From Leuctra nigra (taxonomy: Eukaryota > Arthropoda > Insecta > Plecoptera > Leuctridae), in contig OW203771.1 in assembly GCA_934045905.1 (NCBI GenBank), positions 20,592,069-20,656,068 of the forward strand: a DNA stretch of 64,000 nucleotides. The letters are read 5' to 3'. The notes below the pieces were generated by a model. It was not told the DNA's origin and made no database searches. It worked only from the letters and a program-made list of their open reading frames with translations. The position numbers were made by a program, and so were the translations under genes. Shown here one piece after another: positions 1 through 11,354 of this stretch (its first letter is position 1; every line of letters starts with the position of its first letter).

Positions 1-339
1 TTTGATACGTTGTTTGCAGCTTCCTCTTCAGTTACAATTCCAAGATGAATGCTAAGCTGTGATGTTTCTGAATCGTATTTGTGAGCTCGTGATTGGGCAT
101 TCTCATTGGGAGCTCCACTGGCTCGCGACGGCTGTAAAATAGAAGCTCATTTGCGTGCGTCGACGAAGTTTTTGCGCTCAATTTCACGGCGCGTGATGTT
201 AAATTGCTGGGGGCTTATGGGAAGAATTGGCAACTGGAGCCGTGGAAATGAGTTGGTATCGATTCGGATCTCGGTGTTATCTTCACACAGGTAGCTGCAA
301 GGTGGTACGTGGAGGTCACGGACGAGAATGTAGACCATT
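1..339. other. Non-coding stretch, nothing recognised
   Basis: Mixed-composition DNA with short frames on both strands that show no recognisable domain, splice signals or codon structure. It ends at the left target duplication of the SINE that follows. Confidence 0.5.
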
Positions 340-349
340 TATGTGTTTT

Positions 350-637
350 TTTTGTCTGGGGCTTAACGTCGCACTGTTCTGCAGCGAGGCTAATGGCGAC
401 GGATGAATGATTATGAGGATGATTGGGAGATGATGGTGAAGAGTAGGTAAAGATGGAAGGTGGGAAGGAGGCGGTCGTGGCCTATTAGTAGGGTACCTTC
501 CCAGCATTTGCCTGTCGACTGAGGGAATACCACGAAAAAACCCCAGTCAGGAAGGACGGCCGCGGGAATCGAACCCGGGACTCCGGAATACAAGTTCAGA
601 GCGTTACCACTCGGCCATACCTGTTCCATATACAATG
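350..637 (-). mobile_element. tRNA-derived SINE, complete, with 10-bp target duplication
   Basis: Read on the minus strand, the element opens with a tRNA-like head: a D-arm-like segment containing GGCCGAGTGGTA and a B-box-like GGTTCGATTCCC. A roughly 200-bp body follows, and the element ends in a T/A-rich tail near 350. The identical 10-mer TATGTGTTTT flanks it at 340-349 and 638-647, which I read as the target-site duplication. Related body fragments lie at 30020-30115, 31206-31312 and 62826-62945. Non-coding and mobilised in trans by a LINE. The tRNA of origin is uncertain (a Leu/Ser-type head is possible). Confidence 0.8.
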
Positions 638-647
638 TATGTGTTTT

Positions 648-3600
648 GTTGCACTGTTTTTCTTAATGAATGTTAAAGCTGTTTAGGGATTATATTTCAT
701 TTCGTAGCAGTAACAGAAACAATATGACGTGTAATTTAAATCGTCGTTATTCTATAATTATTAATTTTTCGTATTCATTTCTTATGCATTATGTTATTGC
801 TAATTATGTTATTGCCTTCAACTATATTTTGTACACAAAATAATGTAAAACACCTTAGTTTTAAAAAAATCGACATATCCCGTTTGTTAGAATTGAATAA
901 GCAAATATTATTATTAATAACAATAAATAGACTGCAACTTTGTGGACGTGTCCTCAAGGCTCTGTTAAATTAATACAGTTGAATATAGATGTATTGGCAT
1001 GGCAACAACAAATCACATTCTTTGAATGACCAGTAATATATGTTATACTTTTTAGCAGAGTATTGAAAATATGTATTTTTTATTTTACAGAAATAAATAA
1101 ATACAAAACTGTGGTCGCAGCCACAAGCCCTATTGTGACTTGAATGTGGTTAACAATCACTCTATTAATAATTTCTGTGAAATGATACTGTTAAAAACGA
1201 AAATATTACGATGTATTTTCGCTCTTCGCCACATGTTTTCTCGCTCCAGTCTGATTGAACTTTTCGTTCTAGTGCACTGTCAAGAGAACGCGAAAGTGTC
1301 AGGCAATAATTTTCAATGTCTATTCGGCATAAACACGGCGCATATTTCCGTTCCCGCCCGGCGGTTCCCGTTCTAGTTACTGCGTGAAACACGACGGGCA
1401 ATATAAGAACATGAATATTAATACGTTCCCCCCTGCCTCAACAATATTGCTAGCGAAGAATGAGACTTCAAATAACATTTCGTTTCCATCTTGCAAGTTA
1501 TTTCATTTTGTACCGAATATGAATTATGATTTTTTTTGTGGAGTCGTGATTTACTTTTTTTTGAGATTTTGTTTGAATTTGATGAAGCTTTTTATGAGGA
1601 AAGTTCTATAATCTTTTCTGATTATCCTAATAAGTATTCATATCTTTCGGTTTCTCTTCTGTTGTCTAATATTGTCTCATTTTCTTCTTCATTTTCGTCA
1701 TGCTTCATCCTCAATTAAGTCAAAGAATCACAAATGAAGACTTTCACCAGTTATGTAATCGTGAATTTTATTTTGTATTGTGGAATAGACAATGATAAAA
1801 TTAATTCTGTCTGAAAGAATAGACCACATAAAAAAGTTAAAATGTTGTGTACGTGTATGTTTTGGATGCATTTAGCTGAATTTCACATTCGTGAATTACA
1901 CAATTTGGGATCCGCAAAATACTTTCTGGGGAACAAATGAATCATTCACAAAAATATATATTTCGATGGGTGGTACTTTCTGCTCATGATAAAATTATTG
2001 AATAAATAAACTTTGATATAACAATCTTAATTCATGTGCTTGACATACTGTACTTCGTATCCCAACTGATTCTGTTCTGGAATACCAAATAAACAAATAC
2101 CTACTTCGACAATAACAAAATGAAATGTTTTTAAAGTTGTACATGAATGAAGTTTCATGGACAAAATAACCATGCTAAAAGCACACTTTCACTACTGAGT
2201 GTTAAAGAGCAAAAACAGAACTTCAAAGCGTGTTGATGGGATATTACCTTTATGATGTGTAACAAATACAGGGCCATGTAAATTATTCGCTTGGTAAGCG
2301 CTTTTGTAGCTGGCAGCATAAGAGTTTGCTTGTGTAGTTTTTTTACACACACATGTGTATGAGTTGGACTTAAAATTAGATGTTTTAAATTCTTTTAATT
2401 CTAAATAACAGTGTTATGGCGATGAATAATAATCTAAATCTAAAATGTAATTCAATTGGTATCGTTAAAATAGTGTGCTGCTTTTCAATTTTGCCGAATT
2501 AATTGAATTGAATTGCTCAACACAATATATGCAAATTAACTGATATGTATCAGCAGTTATTATATTTGGAAGTTTCGTTGCTTTCAATTTTCAACACCTG
2601 TCATGCAATTTTTGTATTGTTTGTATTTGTAGAAATATATATTGTTGAAACGCCAAAGTTATTTTGTGTATTATATTTTAATGTAAGTATGAAGAAGACA
2701 TGTGCACTTGTGCACCAGACATTTTCAATGATGGTTGTTTCAACTTGAACTGAAATTCACCTACGAAGCTTTCAAATTGAATCGCAGAACGTCGTCTCAG
2801 AGTTTTCTCTTTTTCGTAAATATCCATACGAAGCGATATTAACTTTGTTTTGAAAGAATTATACAATTGTCTTCGCCGGAGGTGGAGCCTCGCGTCAAGA
2901 TATGATTTTCATTCTTCACTCTGTGAAATGGTTGCCGCGGAGTCCCCCGAGGCAGTTTTTCCGGGCCGGCGCTTGTCAGTTGTAAATCGGTCCCAGCTAT
3001 GCAAAGTAGACAATGCTTTTCTACTGCAGCGTACGCGAATTAATTCTCGAAAGTTGCTCTTATTTTTCTGCACCGCAGCGGGAGTTTGAGTTGGTGTCGA
3101 GGAACACTCTCGTAGGGAATTTTCACTAGTTTTAATATAATTTGTGCATTATCACATCTATTTATCTTAGATTTCTCATGGGACTGAACTTCATATGATA
3201 TCAATGAGATGTTTAAACCTAAAGAATATTTTTTTACGTTCAAATTCGAATGATCGAATTTGATTCGAATTTTATTTCCCAGATTGTAGGTATTCATTAT
3301 CTGAAATAAAATTTATTTACTTATTTCTGTTTCATAAAACGTTCTTTTATTGATTAATTGAGTATTGCATATTATGAAAGAAATGTAATTTTTTAATTCA
3401 GTAGAAGAAGGCATTTCATGTGTTCATTGATAACATCAATACGTACCTACATACGTTGACGTGTAGTGAAACGTAATTTTCTCTAATTCCATTAATATCT
3501 ACTTTATGCACCACAATAATGTCTCATCTTCTATGTTTCTTATGATTTCATCTGTGTCTTTGAGACTATAAATATTGGACTGCTATGTCTGCGGTTGCTT

Positions 3601-3889
3601 GGTTTTATCCAGGAAGAACGAAAACATAATTATAATTAATTGTGTTGTTAGATAACCAGTTTAAATTCTCCTAAATTACAGAACTGTCCTTGCGAATGAA
3701 GTTTGTATTGTCAATATCGTCCACGCTAATACCTAAAGTATTCAGCTCAACACTTTCGGTTTGAGTCAAAGGAAAATCCTTCTACTTCACCCTTGCAATC
3801 GATTCCATGTTCTTCACGCTTGATCGGTCCATATCCTCCCTCCCGAGTCATCTCTGATCGCTCATCTCACGCCTATCGCCTCCACCCTC
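648..3889. other. Gene-poor AT-rich DNA
   Basis: No convincing exon, RNA gene or complete transposon was seen. The AT-rich background is broken by GC-richer islands at about 1320-1400 and 2870-3090, the second containing CCGGGCCGGCG. Frames across them lack recognisable domains and are not supported as genes. Confidence 0.45.
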
Positions 3890-4350
3890 CGTTCTGTTGC
3901 TCGACAACGTCAGTCACCTCCATGCTCGCGTCTCCACCCTCTGTTCACTTGCTCGACAACGTCAGTCACCTCCATGCTCGCGTCTCCACCCTCTGTTCAC
4001 TTGCTCGACGCAGTCAGTCACCTCCATGCTAGCGCCTCCACCCTCTATTCACATGCTAGACGCCGTCAGTCACCTCCATGCTAGCGCCTCCACCCTCTGT
4101 TCACTTGCTCGACGCCGTCAGTCACTACCTCCAAGCTCGCGCCTCCACCCTCTGTTCACTTGCTCGACGCCGTCAGTCGGCCTTCATGCTCGCGTCGCCA
4201 CCCTCCGTTCACTTGCTCGACGCCGTCAGTCACCTCCATGCTAGCGTATCCACCCTCTGTTCACTTGCTCGACGTCGTCAGTCGGCCTTCATGCTCGCGT
4301 CTCCACCCTCTGTTCACTTGTTCGACGCCGTCAGTCACGACCTCCACGCT
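3890..4350 (+). repeat. Minisatellite, 52-59 bp unit, about 8 copies
   Basis: Head-to-tail copies of a C-rich unit containing TTGCTCGACGCCGTCAGTCA and CTCCACCCTCTGTTCAC. Unit length drifts between 52 and 59 bp through small insertions such as GTCGGCCTTCA for GTCACCTCCA. It stays open in several frames because it is stop-poor, giving low-complexity peptides rich in S, P and L. These are artefacts of the repeat. Confidence 0.85.
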
Positions 4351-4370
4351 CGAGCCTCAACGTCGTCCTT

Positions 4371-4720
4371 AGGTATATGATAATTCCTGACATCACCGAC
4401 CATCGATTTATGTCTTAGTTTTCTACCTTTGTTCCGTAAAATCCAAATTATTGAAAACTTGGCAACAACCTCATCCGATATTGGCTGAAACCGAAACACT
4501 GTGAAAACTTTCTTTTGATATGAAAGATCTGGTCTCTTTATACTGTCTTGTCCTAGAAGTTTTCCATAATCCAAGCATATAAACTTAATTGTAAGACAAA
4601 TAGGAAGGTGTTGAACGTTTCCTGAATAAACTTGAAGAGTGTACAGAAATGTAGTGGAACTCCATTAAATAAAACATTTAACTTCTCTTGGCCGCTATTC
4701 ACCTTTAGGTATAGGTTTAA
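4371..4720. other. Non-coding stretch
   Basis: AT-rich DNA between the minisatellite and the first SINE3 copy. No supported feature. Confidence 0.4.
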
Positions 4721-5114
4721 CCCAACGGCTGGTGTGTTGGATACCTCGGTTCTCGTCAGATCACCGAGGTTAAGCAACATTGAGCGCAGTCAGCGATTGG
4801 ATGGGTGACCATTCAACTCTGCCTTGCCAGGTTGCTGCCGTTGGGCCAGAGGGACTGGGGTGTTTGAGGGTTAGTGTGACGACCTCCCTCCACCTGTTTT
4901 CAGTCTCTCGACGGCGCGGGTTGTGGAGGCTCGTGCTGTGAATGTTACACCGTCCTTCGGAAGGGACGTTAAGCTGTTGGTCCCCTTGGTATCTTTCGTC
5001 AGGAGTAGGCTACATGCCGGTACCGGGTTTCCTCTCCTCCCTTCTCTATATTACATTCTCACTAGTGGAGCCTGGCTCTGTTGAGAATATAGACTTAATA
5101 ATAATAATAATAAT
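4721..5114 (+). mobile_element. 5S-rRNA-derived SINE (SINE3 type), copy 1, full-length head
   Basis: The first ~125 bp align by eye with animal 5S rRNA along its whole length: CCAACGGCTG at the start, TCTCGTCAGATCACCGAGGT, TTAAGCAAC, then TTGGATGGGTGACC, closing with TGCCGTTGGGCC. This head contains the internal type 1 Pol III promoter region of 5S genes. A unique body follows (CCGTCCTTCGGAAGGGACGT) and the element ends with an (AAT)n tail at 5096-5114. Copies 2 and 3 share body and tail. 5S-headed SINEs are established (SINE3 of fish; others elsewhere). The R4/Dong-like retrotransposon starts directly after the (AAT)n tail, suggesting that it integrated there. Confidence 0.85.
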
Positions 5115-5239
5115 TAGAATTAATTTGGTAATTTAGAATTAATTTGGTGTCATTTATATATAGTTAAACAAGTGGAACTGGAAATCTCACACAAACCTTT
5201 AAGCTGTGGAGGAAAAGAAATCCAAATGCTCGACAGGGA

Positions 5240-5827
5240 ATGGATGCTAACAAGCTGGCTTCTCAGAGACGATACATCGAGAAATCTAAGAAATTGAGTG
5301 AAGACGAATTGGATGGAATTCTGCGCTCAGTGTTGGAAGAAATCTCTCAAGACCACCAAGACCAAGATAACACTGCGAGTAGACAATCTGCTCATCTAGA
5401 TGTTGATGAGAGTTCTCCTTGTTCAGTTAACTCTGAAGACGATCGTGATGCTCCTGTCAGTAGCCAGCAGACAAGTTCACCGGACATTGTGGCAGACGAT
5501 GAGGATGCTGATGAGGTAAGAGAGGAGATCAAGAGTAATATAAGACGTGCATTTGGCAATGTAAGTCAAGAGGACATAAACCAACGATTAAAGTTACCCA
5601 AAATATGGATGAACAAGCGAAATTGTAAGATTATAAAATCTGTTAACATAACCCTTTTGGAGATTCTAGATGAGAAATTATATACTCTTACAGAGATTAA
5701 TTGTTGGGTATATGCTTCTGGACTAGTAGTGAATGATATGATTGGTAGCAAAGAGAAACAAGCAACAGTAAACCATCATGCTTCAAAACCAAAGTGGGAA
5801 GAGAGAATAGAGAATAGTAGTGAATGA
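5240..5827 (+). pseudogene. N-terminal fragment of the R4/Dong-like ORF
   Basis: 195 codons from the first good ATG after the (AAT)n junction. The segment is acidic and Ser/Asp/Glu-rich (residues 20-95) with no zinc finger or Myb motif that I can see. The frame runs into a stop only because of the duplicated 91 bp. Position 5240 and the reverse transcriptase frame are in the same phase once one copy of the duplication is discounted, so both belong to a single ancestral ORF of roughly 1,095 codons. Residues 165-190 are therefore repeated at the start of the next frame. It probably represents the nucleic-acid-binding N-terminal region of the LINE protein. Its function is not evident from sequence. 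Confidence 0.65.
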
Positions 5828-5905
5828 TATGATTGGTAGCAAAGAGAAACAAGCAACAGTAAACCATCATGCTTCAAAACCAAAGTGGGAAGAGAGAATA
5901 GAGAA
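5724..5905 (+). repeat. Exact 91-bp tandem duplication inside the LINE ORF
   Basis: Bases 5724-5814 and 5815-5905 are identical by eye, starting TAGTAGTGAATGATATG and ending AATAGAGAA. Because 91 is not a multiple of three, the duplication shifts the frame. Identity of the two copies implies a recent event, or an assembly artefact. Confidence 0.9.
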
Positions 5906-8360
5906 ACAGATTAGAGAGTGGAGAAAGTCGCTGTCAACTATTTATGAGATTAAGATGGGAAACAATTCCAAGAAAATTGAGAGGAAGAAACATGTATTAT
6001 ATTCCAAATTTAATATTAGAGTTGACAAACAATTGTTAGAAGTTGAAGAGATGCTGAAACAGAAGATACTCGCCAAGGCTCAAAGACTCAGACGTTATCG
6101 GAAGAGAGTGCTACAGTTTAGACAGAACAAGCTGTTCTCTAAAGACAAGAAGAGATTCTACAGAGAGCTTGGTACCAGGCAAATAGTAGTCAGTGATCCT
6201 CCTTCAAAAGAAGAGATTCAGCTTTATTGGAGGGGTATATTGGAAGATGGGATAGAACACCAAAGAGATGCTGAGTGGATTAATGAATTTGAGAAAGGGA
6301 CAGATGATATTCCTATTATGGATTGGCAAGACATAACAAGTGAAGAAATTTCAATCGCCATTAGGAAAGCTGCAAACTGGAAGTCTCCTGGTATTGATGG
6401 GATACAGAACTTCTGGCTAAAACAGTTTTCATGTACACATAAACACCTTGCTCGAATATACAACGATATATTTATGCATCCTGATATTATTCCAACATGG
6501 ATGACAGAAGGAAGAACGACTTTAGTGCCAAAATCCCAGATGACCAGTGAACCTAAGAGCTACCGACCAATCACTTGCTTATCAACAACCTACAAGTTAT
6601 TGTCGACCATACTTACTACTAGAATCCAATCATTCTTATATGAGCACCAATTAATGCCCCTTGAACAGAAGGGGTGTGGTTCTGGTACATATGGATGCAA
6701 AGATCATCTAATGTTGAGTAAGGCGATATATGAAGATTGCAAGAAGAGGAAGACTAATTTGAGTGTAGGTTGGATAGATTATAAGAAGGCATTCGACAGC
6801 GTTCCACACAGCTGGATTATAACTGTATTGCGCATGTGCCACATTAATCCCGGCTTGGTTTCTTTTTGCGAAGAAATAATGGCAAAATGGAGCACGCGCA
6901 TGACACTACATAGTACGAAAAGTACAATTACAACTGACCCGTTCCACACCAAGAGAGGTATATTCCAAGGGGACTCTCTTTCTCCATTGTTATTCTGTAT
7001 GTGTCTCGTACCGCTGTCAAAGCAATTAAATGAATCAAAGCATGGATATATGTTAGCACGGGAAGTTGAGAAAGTTGATCACTTGTTGTATATGGACGAC
7101 TTGAAACTATTTGCGAAGAATGATGTCCAGCTGAAAAGTATGATTGAAATAGTCGAGACATTCAGCAGCGATATTCGTATGAATTTTGGTATGGAAAAGT
7201 GTGCAAAAGCTACCTTGATTAGAGGAAAACTGGTTACAACTGAGGACATGCATTTGGACGAAGATAATGTAATTCATAGTCTAGGTGATAACACGTACAA
7301 ATATCTAGGAATTGAAGAGGGAAATGGCATACAAAATTTTTTGATGAAAGAAAGGGTGATTAGAGAATACAAGAAAAGGGTCCGACAAATACTTGAAAGT
7401 GAACTTCATGGAAGAAATAAGTTATTAGCTATAGGAGAATATGCATTGCCGGTGCTGCACTATAGTTTTGGAGTGCTCGATTGGTTACAGGAAGATATAT
7501 TGAAATTAGATCGAAAAACTAGAAAATTATTGACAATCAACAGGATGTATCACCCTAAATCTAATGTTAACAGATTGTATATACCAAGAGAGAATGGAGG
7601 AAGAGGATTGATGGAGATATCAACATCATATAAAACAGCAATTGTTGGCCTTGAATATTACCTACGACATAAGACAGAGGACAGGTTCTTGACGATGGTA
7701 AGAAATCACGATTTGAGAAGACCTGTTACAAAATCTCTGAATGGGTTGGCTATCAAATTTAAGGGTGACATGACTGTTGATCTAAAAGAAGATGCTCCTC
7801 TTCTCGAAAAAGTTAAGTCTATTAGAAAGTCACTGAAAGCGAAAATCCTGAGAGAAGCGGAGAAAAGTTGGGGAGAAAAGCCAATGCATGGACAGCAAGT
7901 AAGAAAAGTTGAAAACCCTGCATATGATAAAACATCCACCTATGCTTGGCTCAAAAAGGCAAATTTAAAAGGCGAAACAGAGGGACTAATAGTGGCAGCC
8001 CAAGACCAAGTTCTACGAACAAGATATTATGAAAAGCACATATTGAAGACCAGAGGTGACGCTAAATGCAGATTATGTCAAACTAGAGATGAGACCATTG
8101 AGCATATTATGTCCTCTTGCTCCATACTTGCAGCCAATGAATATTTGTATAGGCACAACCGTGTCGCTACGAGATTGCACTGGGATCTATGTGAACACTT
8201 TCTGATCCCCGTATCTCAACATTGGTATGATCACAAGCCGCAAAGCATCACAAGTAGCAAAGATGTCACGCTTATATGGGACACGCAAGTACACACGGAT
8301 CGCACCATCCCCCACAACAAGCCGGATATCATTATTAGAGATCACCAGAAGATGACTTGA
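5820..8360 (+). pseudogene. Reverse transcriptase and CCHC region of the R4/Dong-like element
   Basis: 846 codons; the ATG at 5820 is a by-product of the duplication, not the true start. Motifs along the frame: SPGIDGIQNFW (RT motif 1), PKSYRPITCLSTTYKLLS (motif 2), WIDYKKAFDSVPHSW (motif A, catalytic Asp), GIFQGDSLSPLLF (motif B), YMDD at residues 424-427 (bases 7089-7100, catalytic pair), then YKYLGIEEG. A knuckle C-X2-C-X8-H-X4-C lies at residues 750, 753, 762 and 767. The frame closes with a KPD motif (residues 834-836), the first half of the restriction-like endonuclease. It would copy its own RNA at nicked target DNA. The reading stops at two adjacent TGA codons just before the SINE, which separates PD from the downstream catalytic Asp. 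RT motifs look intact, but the element cannot make a complete protein. Confidence 0.85.
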
Positions 8361-8368
8361 TGACTTGA

Positions 8369-8728
8369 CTTCTCGTTAGATCACCGAGGTTAAGCAACAT
8401 TGAGCGCGGTCAGCGTTTGGATGGGTGACCATTCAACTCTGCCTTGCCAGGTTGCTGCCGTTGGGCCAGAGAGACTGGGGTGTGTGGGGGTTAGTGTGAC
8501 GACCTCCCTCCACCTGTTATCAGTCTCTCGTCGGCGCGGGTTGTGGAGGCTCGTGCTGTGAATGTTACACCGTCCTTCGGAAGGGACGTTAAGCCGTTGG
8601 TCCCCTTGGTATCTTTCGTCAGGAGTAGGCTACATGCCGGTACCGGGTTTCCTCTCCTCCCTTCTCTATATTACATTCTCACTAGTGGAGCCTCGGCTCT
8701 GTTGAGAATATAGACTTAATAATAATAA
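8369..8728 (+). mobile_element. 5S-derived SINE3, copy 2, 5'-truncated, inside the LINE endonuclease
   Basis: Begins within the 5S head at CTTCTCGTTAGATCACCGAGG, lacking the first ~35 bp present in copies 1 and 3, and runs to a short (AAT)n tail. The 4-mer TTGA flanks it (8365-8368 and 8729-8732). Removing the insert plus one TTGA brings the LINE frames on both sides into phase (CTT then GAT), which fixes the insertion boundaries. Confidence 0.85.
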
Positions 8729-8730
8729 TT

Positions 8731-8988
8731 GATGTAGCAATCCCTTCAGACTACAACATAATATCGAAGGAGGCTGAAAAGAAGACCAAGTACAAAGACC
8801 TTCAGATTGAAATTGAGAGGATGTGGGGGATGAAGACTTGTGTTGTTCCTATAGTCATTGGTGCAACTGGAGCGATCAGCAAGAACTTCCACACATGTCT
8901 GCAGAAAGTTCCGGGCTCACATTCCATGATCGAGCTTCAGAAGACGGCGATATTAGGAACAGCTTATATTATTAGGAGATTTATGTAG
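8731..8988 (+). pseudogene. C-terminal endonuclease fragment of the R4/Dong-like ORF
   Basis: 86 codons, stop included, with no start, opening DVAIPSDYNI, the conserved Asp-containing motif that follows PD in the restriction-like endonuclease of R2/R4 LINEs. KTKYKDLQIEIERMW follows, and the frame ends YIIRRFM before TAG at 8986-8988. It is the direct continuation of the frame that stops at 8360, separated by SINE3 copy 2. The remaining catalytic acidic and basic residues (D of DVAIP, K/E of KYKDLQIEIE) are present. Non-functional without the upstream part. Confidence 0.8.
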
Positions 8989-9170
8989 AGATTTTCAGTG
9001 TCACTTTTAGATATATGTCATTTTTTGGTTCATTTTCACAAATTGTTGTATTTTATACTGTATTGTAAAATGTTGGCACCTTAGTGATTTGGGTAGTTAC
9101 CGGTGCCATGCATTATGAAACCAAAGTGCAATTGTAATTTTGTGAATAAAAGGAAATAATAATAATAATA

Positions 9171-9679
9171 TGAACAAAAGAAAGTTGATGTTTTAATTGA
9201 TTACTTAAAACTAGGCTTAAATCAACTCAATCTGTTGTTTATCAACTGATTTACGTACTATTATGCATCAACTATTAGTGGCGTTGTTTCATTGTCGGTT
9301 TCTGCATTCCGTTCAGAAATCAAATTTCGAAGCTCCCAAGTGTACGAAAATGAATACTTTACAAGCTTTTAATGAAAAGTTCTGACAAACTCCACTAACA
9401 AAACAAATTGTGATGAAAGGGAAACTTTGAGTTCGGTCGTTTGAAAGGAACATTGTTACCAGCCTGGATGTGAATAGATTTATCAATTCATCTAATTAAT
9501 TATCTTGTGGAACGCTAAACTCTCCGTGGGATTTTAAGAAAAGAGCTGAAGCTGTAAGCAAATTCAGACAATCGAATTTCAATAATTTAGATGAGACAAC
9601 GTTGTGGTTGAACAAACTTTTATTGAATACCGCGGATTTTTTGCTGTTTGATAGAAGTAGAATGGTGGAGGGAGTGAAA
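9171..9679. other. Non-coding stretch
   Basis: AT-rich sequence downstream of the LINE tail. Nothing recognised. Confidence 0.4.
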
Positions 9680-10010
9680 GAATGGCAGCAAGCAGCTCCT
9701 TTTGGCTCTTATGGCACGGACCTTTTCTTTTTTTAGGTCGCACTGTTTCACCGATTGATCTGAAATTTTGCACGGACCACCTTTCCTGTTTGCTCACCCT
9801 AATTTTTCGTAAATCCGTCGATTGGTTAAAATTTAAAAAAAAATATTTTCCGATTGGTTGGTCCGAACGTTAAACAAACAACGGATTTAAAAAAATATGG
9901 TCTGCAAACAGAAAGGTTGTTTTTTACATGTGTGCAAAATTTCAGATCGATCGGTGAAACGGTGAGATCTGTGTATCGGTTAGTAAGATACAAAAAAACA
10001 TAAGATTGAA
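9680..10010 (+). repeat. Interspersed repeat with TTTTGGCTCTTATGGCACGG head
   Basis: Shares with 53042-53540 and with the reverse complement of 20755-21035 the series: TTTTGGCTCTTNTGGCACGG, a T-rich tract, CTGAAATTTTGCAC, and ATTGGTTNAAATTTAAAAA. No coding capacity. Probably a non-autonomous transposon. Termini are not resolved here. Confidence 0.6.
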
Positions 10011-10038
10011 ATACAAGTATGTTGGGATGGCTTCAAGT

Positions 10039-10050
10039 TTTATTTTTATT
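10039..10050 (-). terminator. Candidate poly(A) signals of the CSP gene
   Basis: Two AATAAA hexamers on the minus strand (10045-10050 and 10039-10044), about 150 bp past the CSP stop codon. This is a reasonable 3' UTR length, but no transcript evidence is available. Confidence 0.4.
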
Positions 10051-10200
10051 TGTTTGAAAACATTCCAAAAAGTGAATTTGTGAAATTAGAATACCCTTTT
10101 AAGATAATGCGTGCATTGAATAGTTAATAACTAGTATTATTGTCATATAGTATTGAACATTTCATCTATTTGTATTCGTTGTGTCTTCATTAAATGTTGA

Positions 10201-10427
10201 TCAAAAATCTCCGACAGTTACCGGAGGCACGAACGCCAGCGCATGCGCAGACTTGATCTCTTCTCTATTCTTCTCGAGATATCTGCCCGTGGGGTCGAAC
10301 ATCTTCTCGATCATCTCGTACACGTCGGGAGCGTCTATGGTCAGATGTCGGATGGCTCTGTGCAGCTGTTCTCTCCCCTTTTCAGTGCACATGGCACAGT
10401 CACTGGCCAGTGCAGCCGTAATCGTTC
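10201..10427 (-). CDS. CSP exon 2 (second cysteine pair and C-terminus)
   Basis: Starts after acceptor CTAG in phase 1, completing a Gly codon (G|GA), and encodes TITAALASDCAMCTEKG and the helical C-terminal half, ending VTVGDF before TGA at 10203-10201. Upstream in-frame sequence to 10536 is intronic, not coding. Confidence 0.85.
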
Positions 10428-11318
10428 CTAGAAATCGGCGAGAAAAGTTCATTTGATTTACATTATGTACTTTGATGTTACAGTCAATGCTTGATATTTT
10501 ACAGCATGGACAATGTACGAAAGAAGTTTCTACCAATTTTTTTTCTCTGCGTCACAAAGGTCCATTTATTTTACACGGATGATTCCAATGACGTGATTGA
10601 ATGAATTTATTCAATAATGTGATTGAAACTAGCCAATTATCAAATTGCCGATCGAATCACGATTATAGAGACAATCAGGGACCCGAACCAGAAACTAGAA
10701 CCGGTATGAACACTAATAATTTGATACTAGAACCGGAACCGTTATACTTTTCTTTCCAGAAGAGCCGGCACCGAACCTTTATAAGCTAGGTTCTTAAAGG
10801 TTATCTTATAATAAAATAAATAAAAAACTCAATTTAACTTTTTAACACTTGGATATTAATATTATGAAATTATTCACATAGTTAAAAAAGTTGTAGTAGT
10901 TGTTGAAAAAGAAAAAGTTGTAGATAACAATTCTCATTGGTATTTTTGGTAGATTTTTTATTCTTGATAATCCTTCTAGGTTCTGGACTAGAAAGTTCCT
11001 ATGCATGAGCCTGAAAGCTTTCGAGATGTGGGTTCACCGTCATGGAGGTGTTATTTTCAATCAAAAGACGTAAGCTAGAATCACGAGGGGCAATTAATAC
11101 AGGCTCTTGCAATTAGTCTTACAACGGAGGACTTCGGGACGGCGTAAACCTGGCAGGAGGACTTCGTGGCTCAAGAATCTGAGGTGTTGGTTCGGACAGA
11201 ACACGGGGTCCTTGATTCCGAGTTGTTGAGAGCTGCAGCATCCAAAGAGGAAATAGAAGTGATGATCGCCAACCTTCGTTAGAATAAAGGTATAATGAAT
11301 AAACATGTCTAACTTACC

Positions 11319-11354
<36 letters not shown>

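Larger units (their letters stand above)
5115..9170 (+). mobile_element. R4/Dong-like non-LTR retrotransposon, degenerate, nested
   Basis: A LINE of about 3.7 kb once the nested SINE is discounted. It has a short 5' UTR (about 125 nt), one long reading frame (5240 to 8988, now broken), a 3' UTR of about 165 nt and an (AAT)n tail at 9153-9170. The order reverse transcriptase, CCHC knuckle, then PD-(D/E)XK-type endonuclease places it among LINEs with a restriction-like endonuclease (R2/R4 group). Short (AAT)n tracts on both sides match the known preference of Bombyx Dong for TAA repeats. It is inactive: a 91-bp tandem duplication shifts the frame, two adjacent TGA codons (8358-8363) end it, and a SINE splits the endonuclease. 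No N-terminal C2H2 finger is visible, unlike classic R2. Clade placement is by motif order and needs a tree. Confidence 0.8.

Noticed and set aside
3793..4380. Overlapping Ser/Pro/Leu-rich ORFs
   Set aside because: Translations of the 52-59 bp minisatellite; open in more than one frame.
4735..4860. 5S rRNA gene
   Set aside because: The similarity spans the 5S length, but with many substitutions, and all three copies continue into the same SINE body and (AAT)n tail. It is a SINE head, not a gene.
10201..10536. CSP exon 2 as a single-exon 111-residue protein starting at 10536
   Set aside because: The upstream 36 codons lie before a good acceptor (TTTCTAG) in the position expected for the conserved CSP intron; they are intron.
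11094..11260. Possible 3' end of another retroelement in the CSP intron
   Set aside because: A short frame ending GTA-stop suggested it, but no motif could be recognised; left unassigned.
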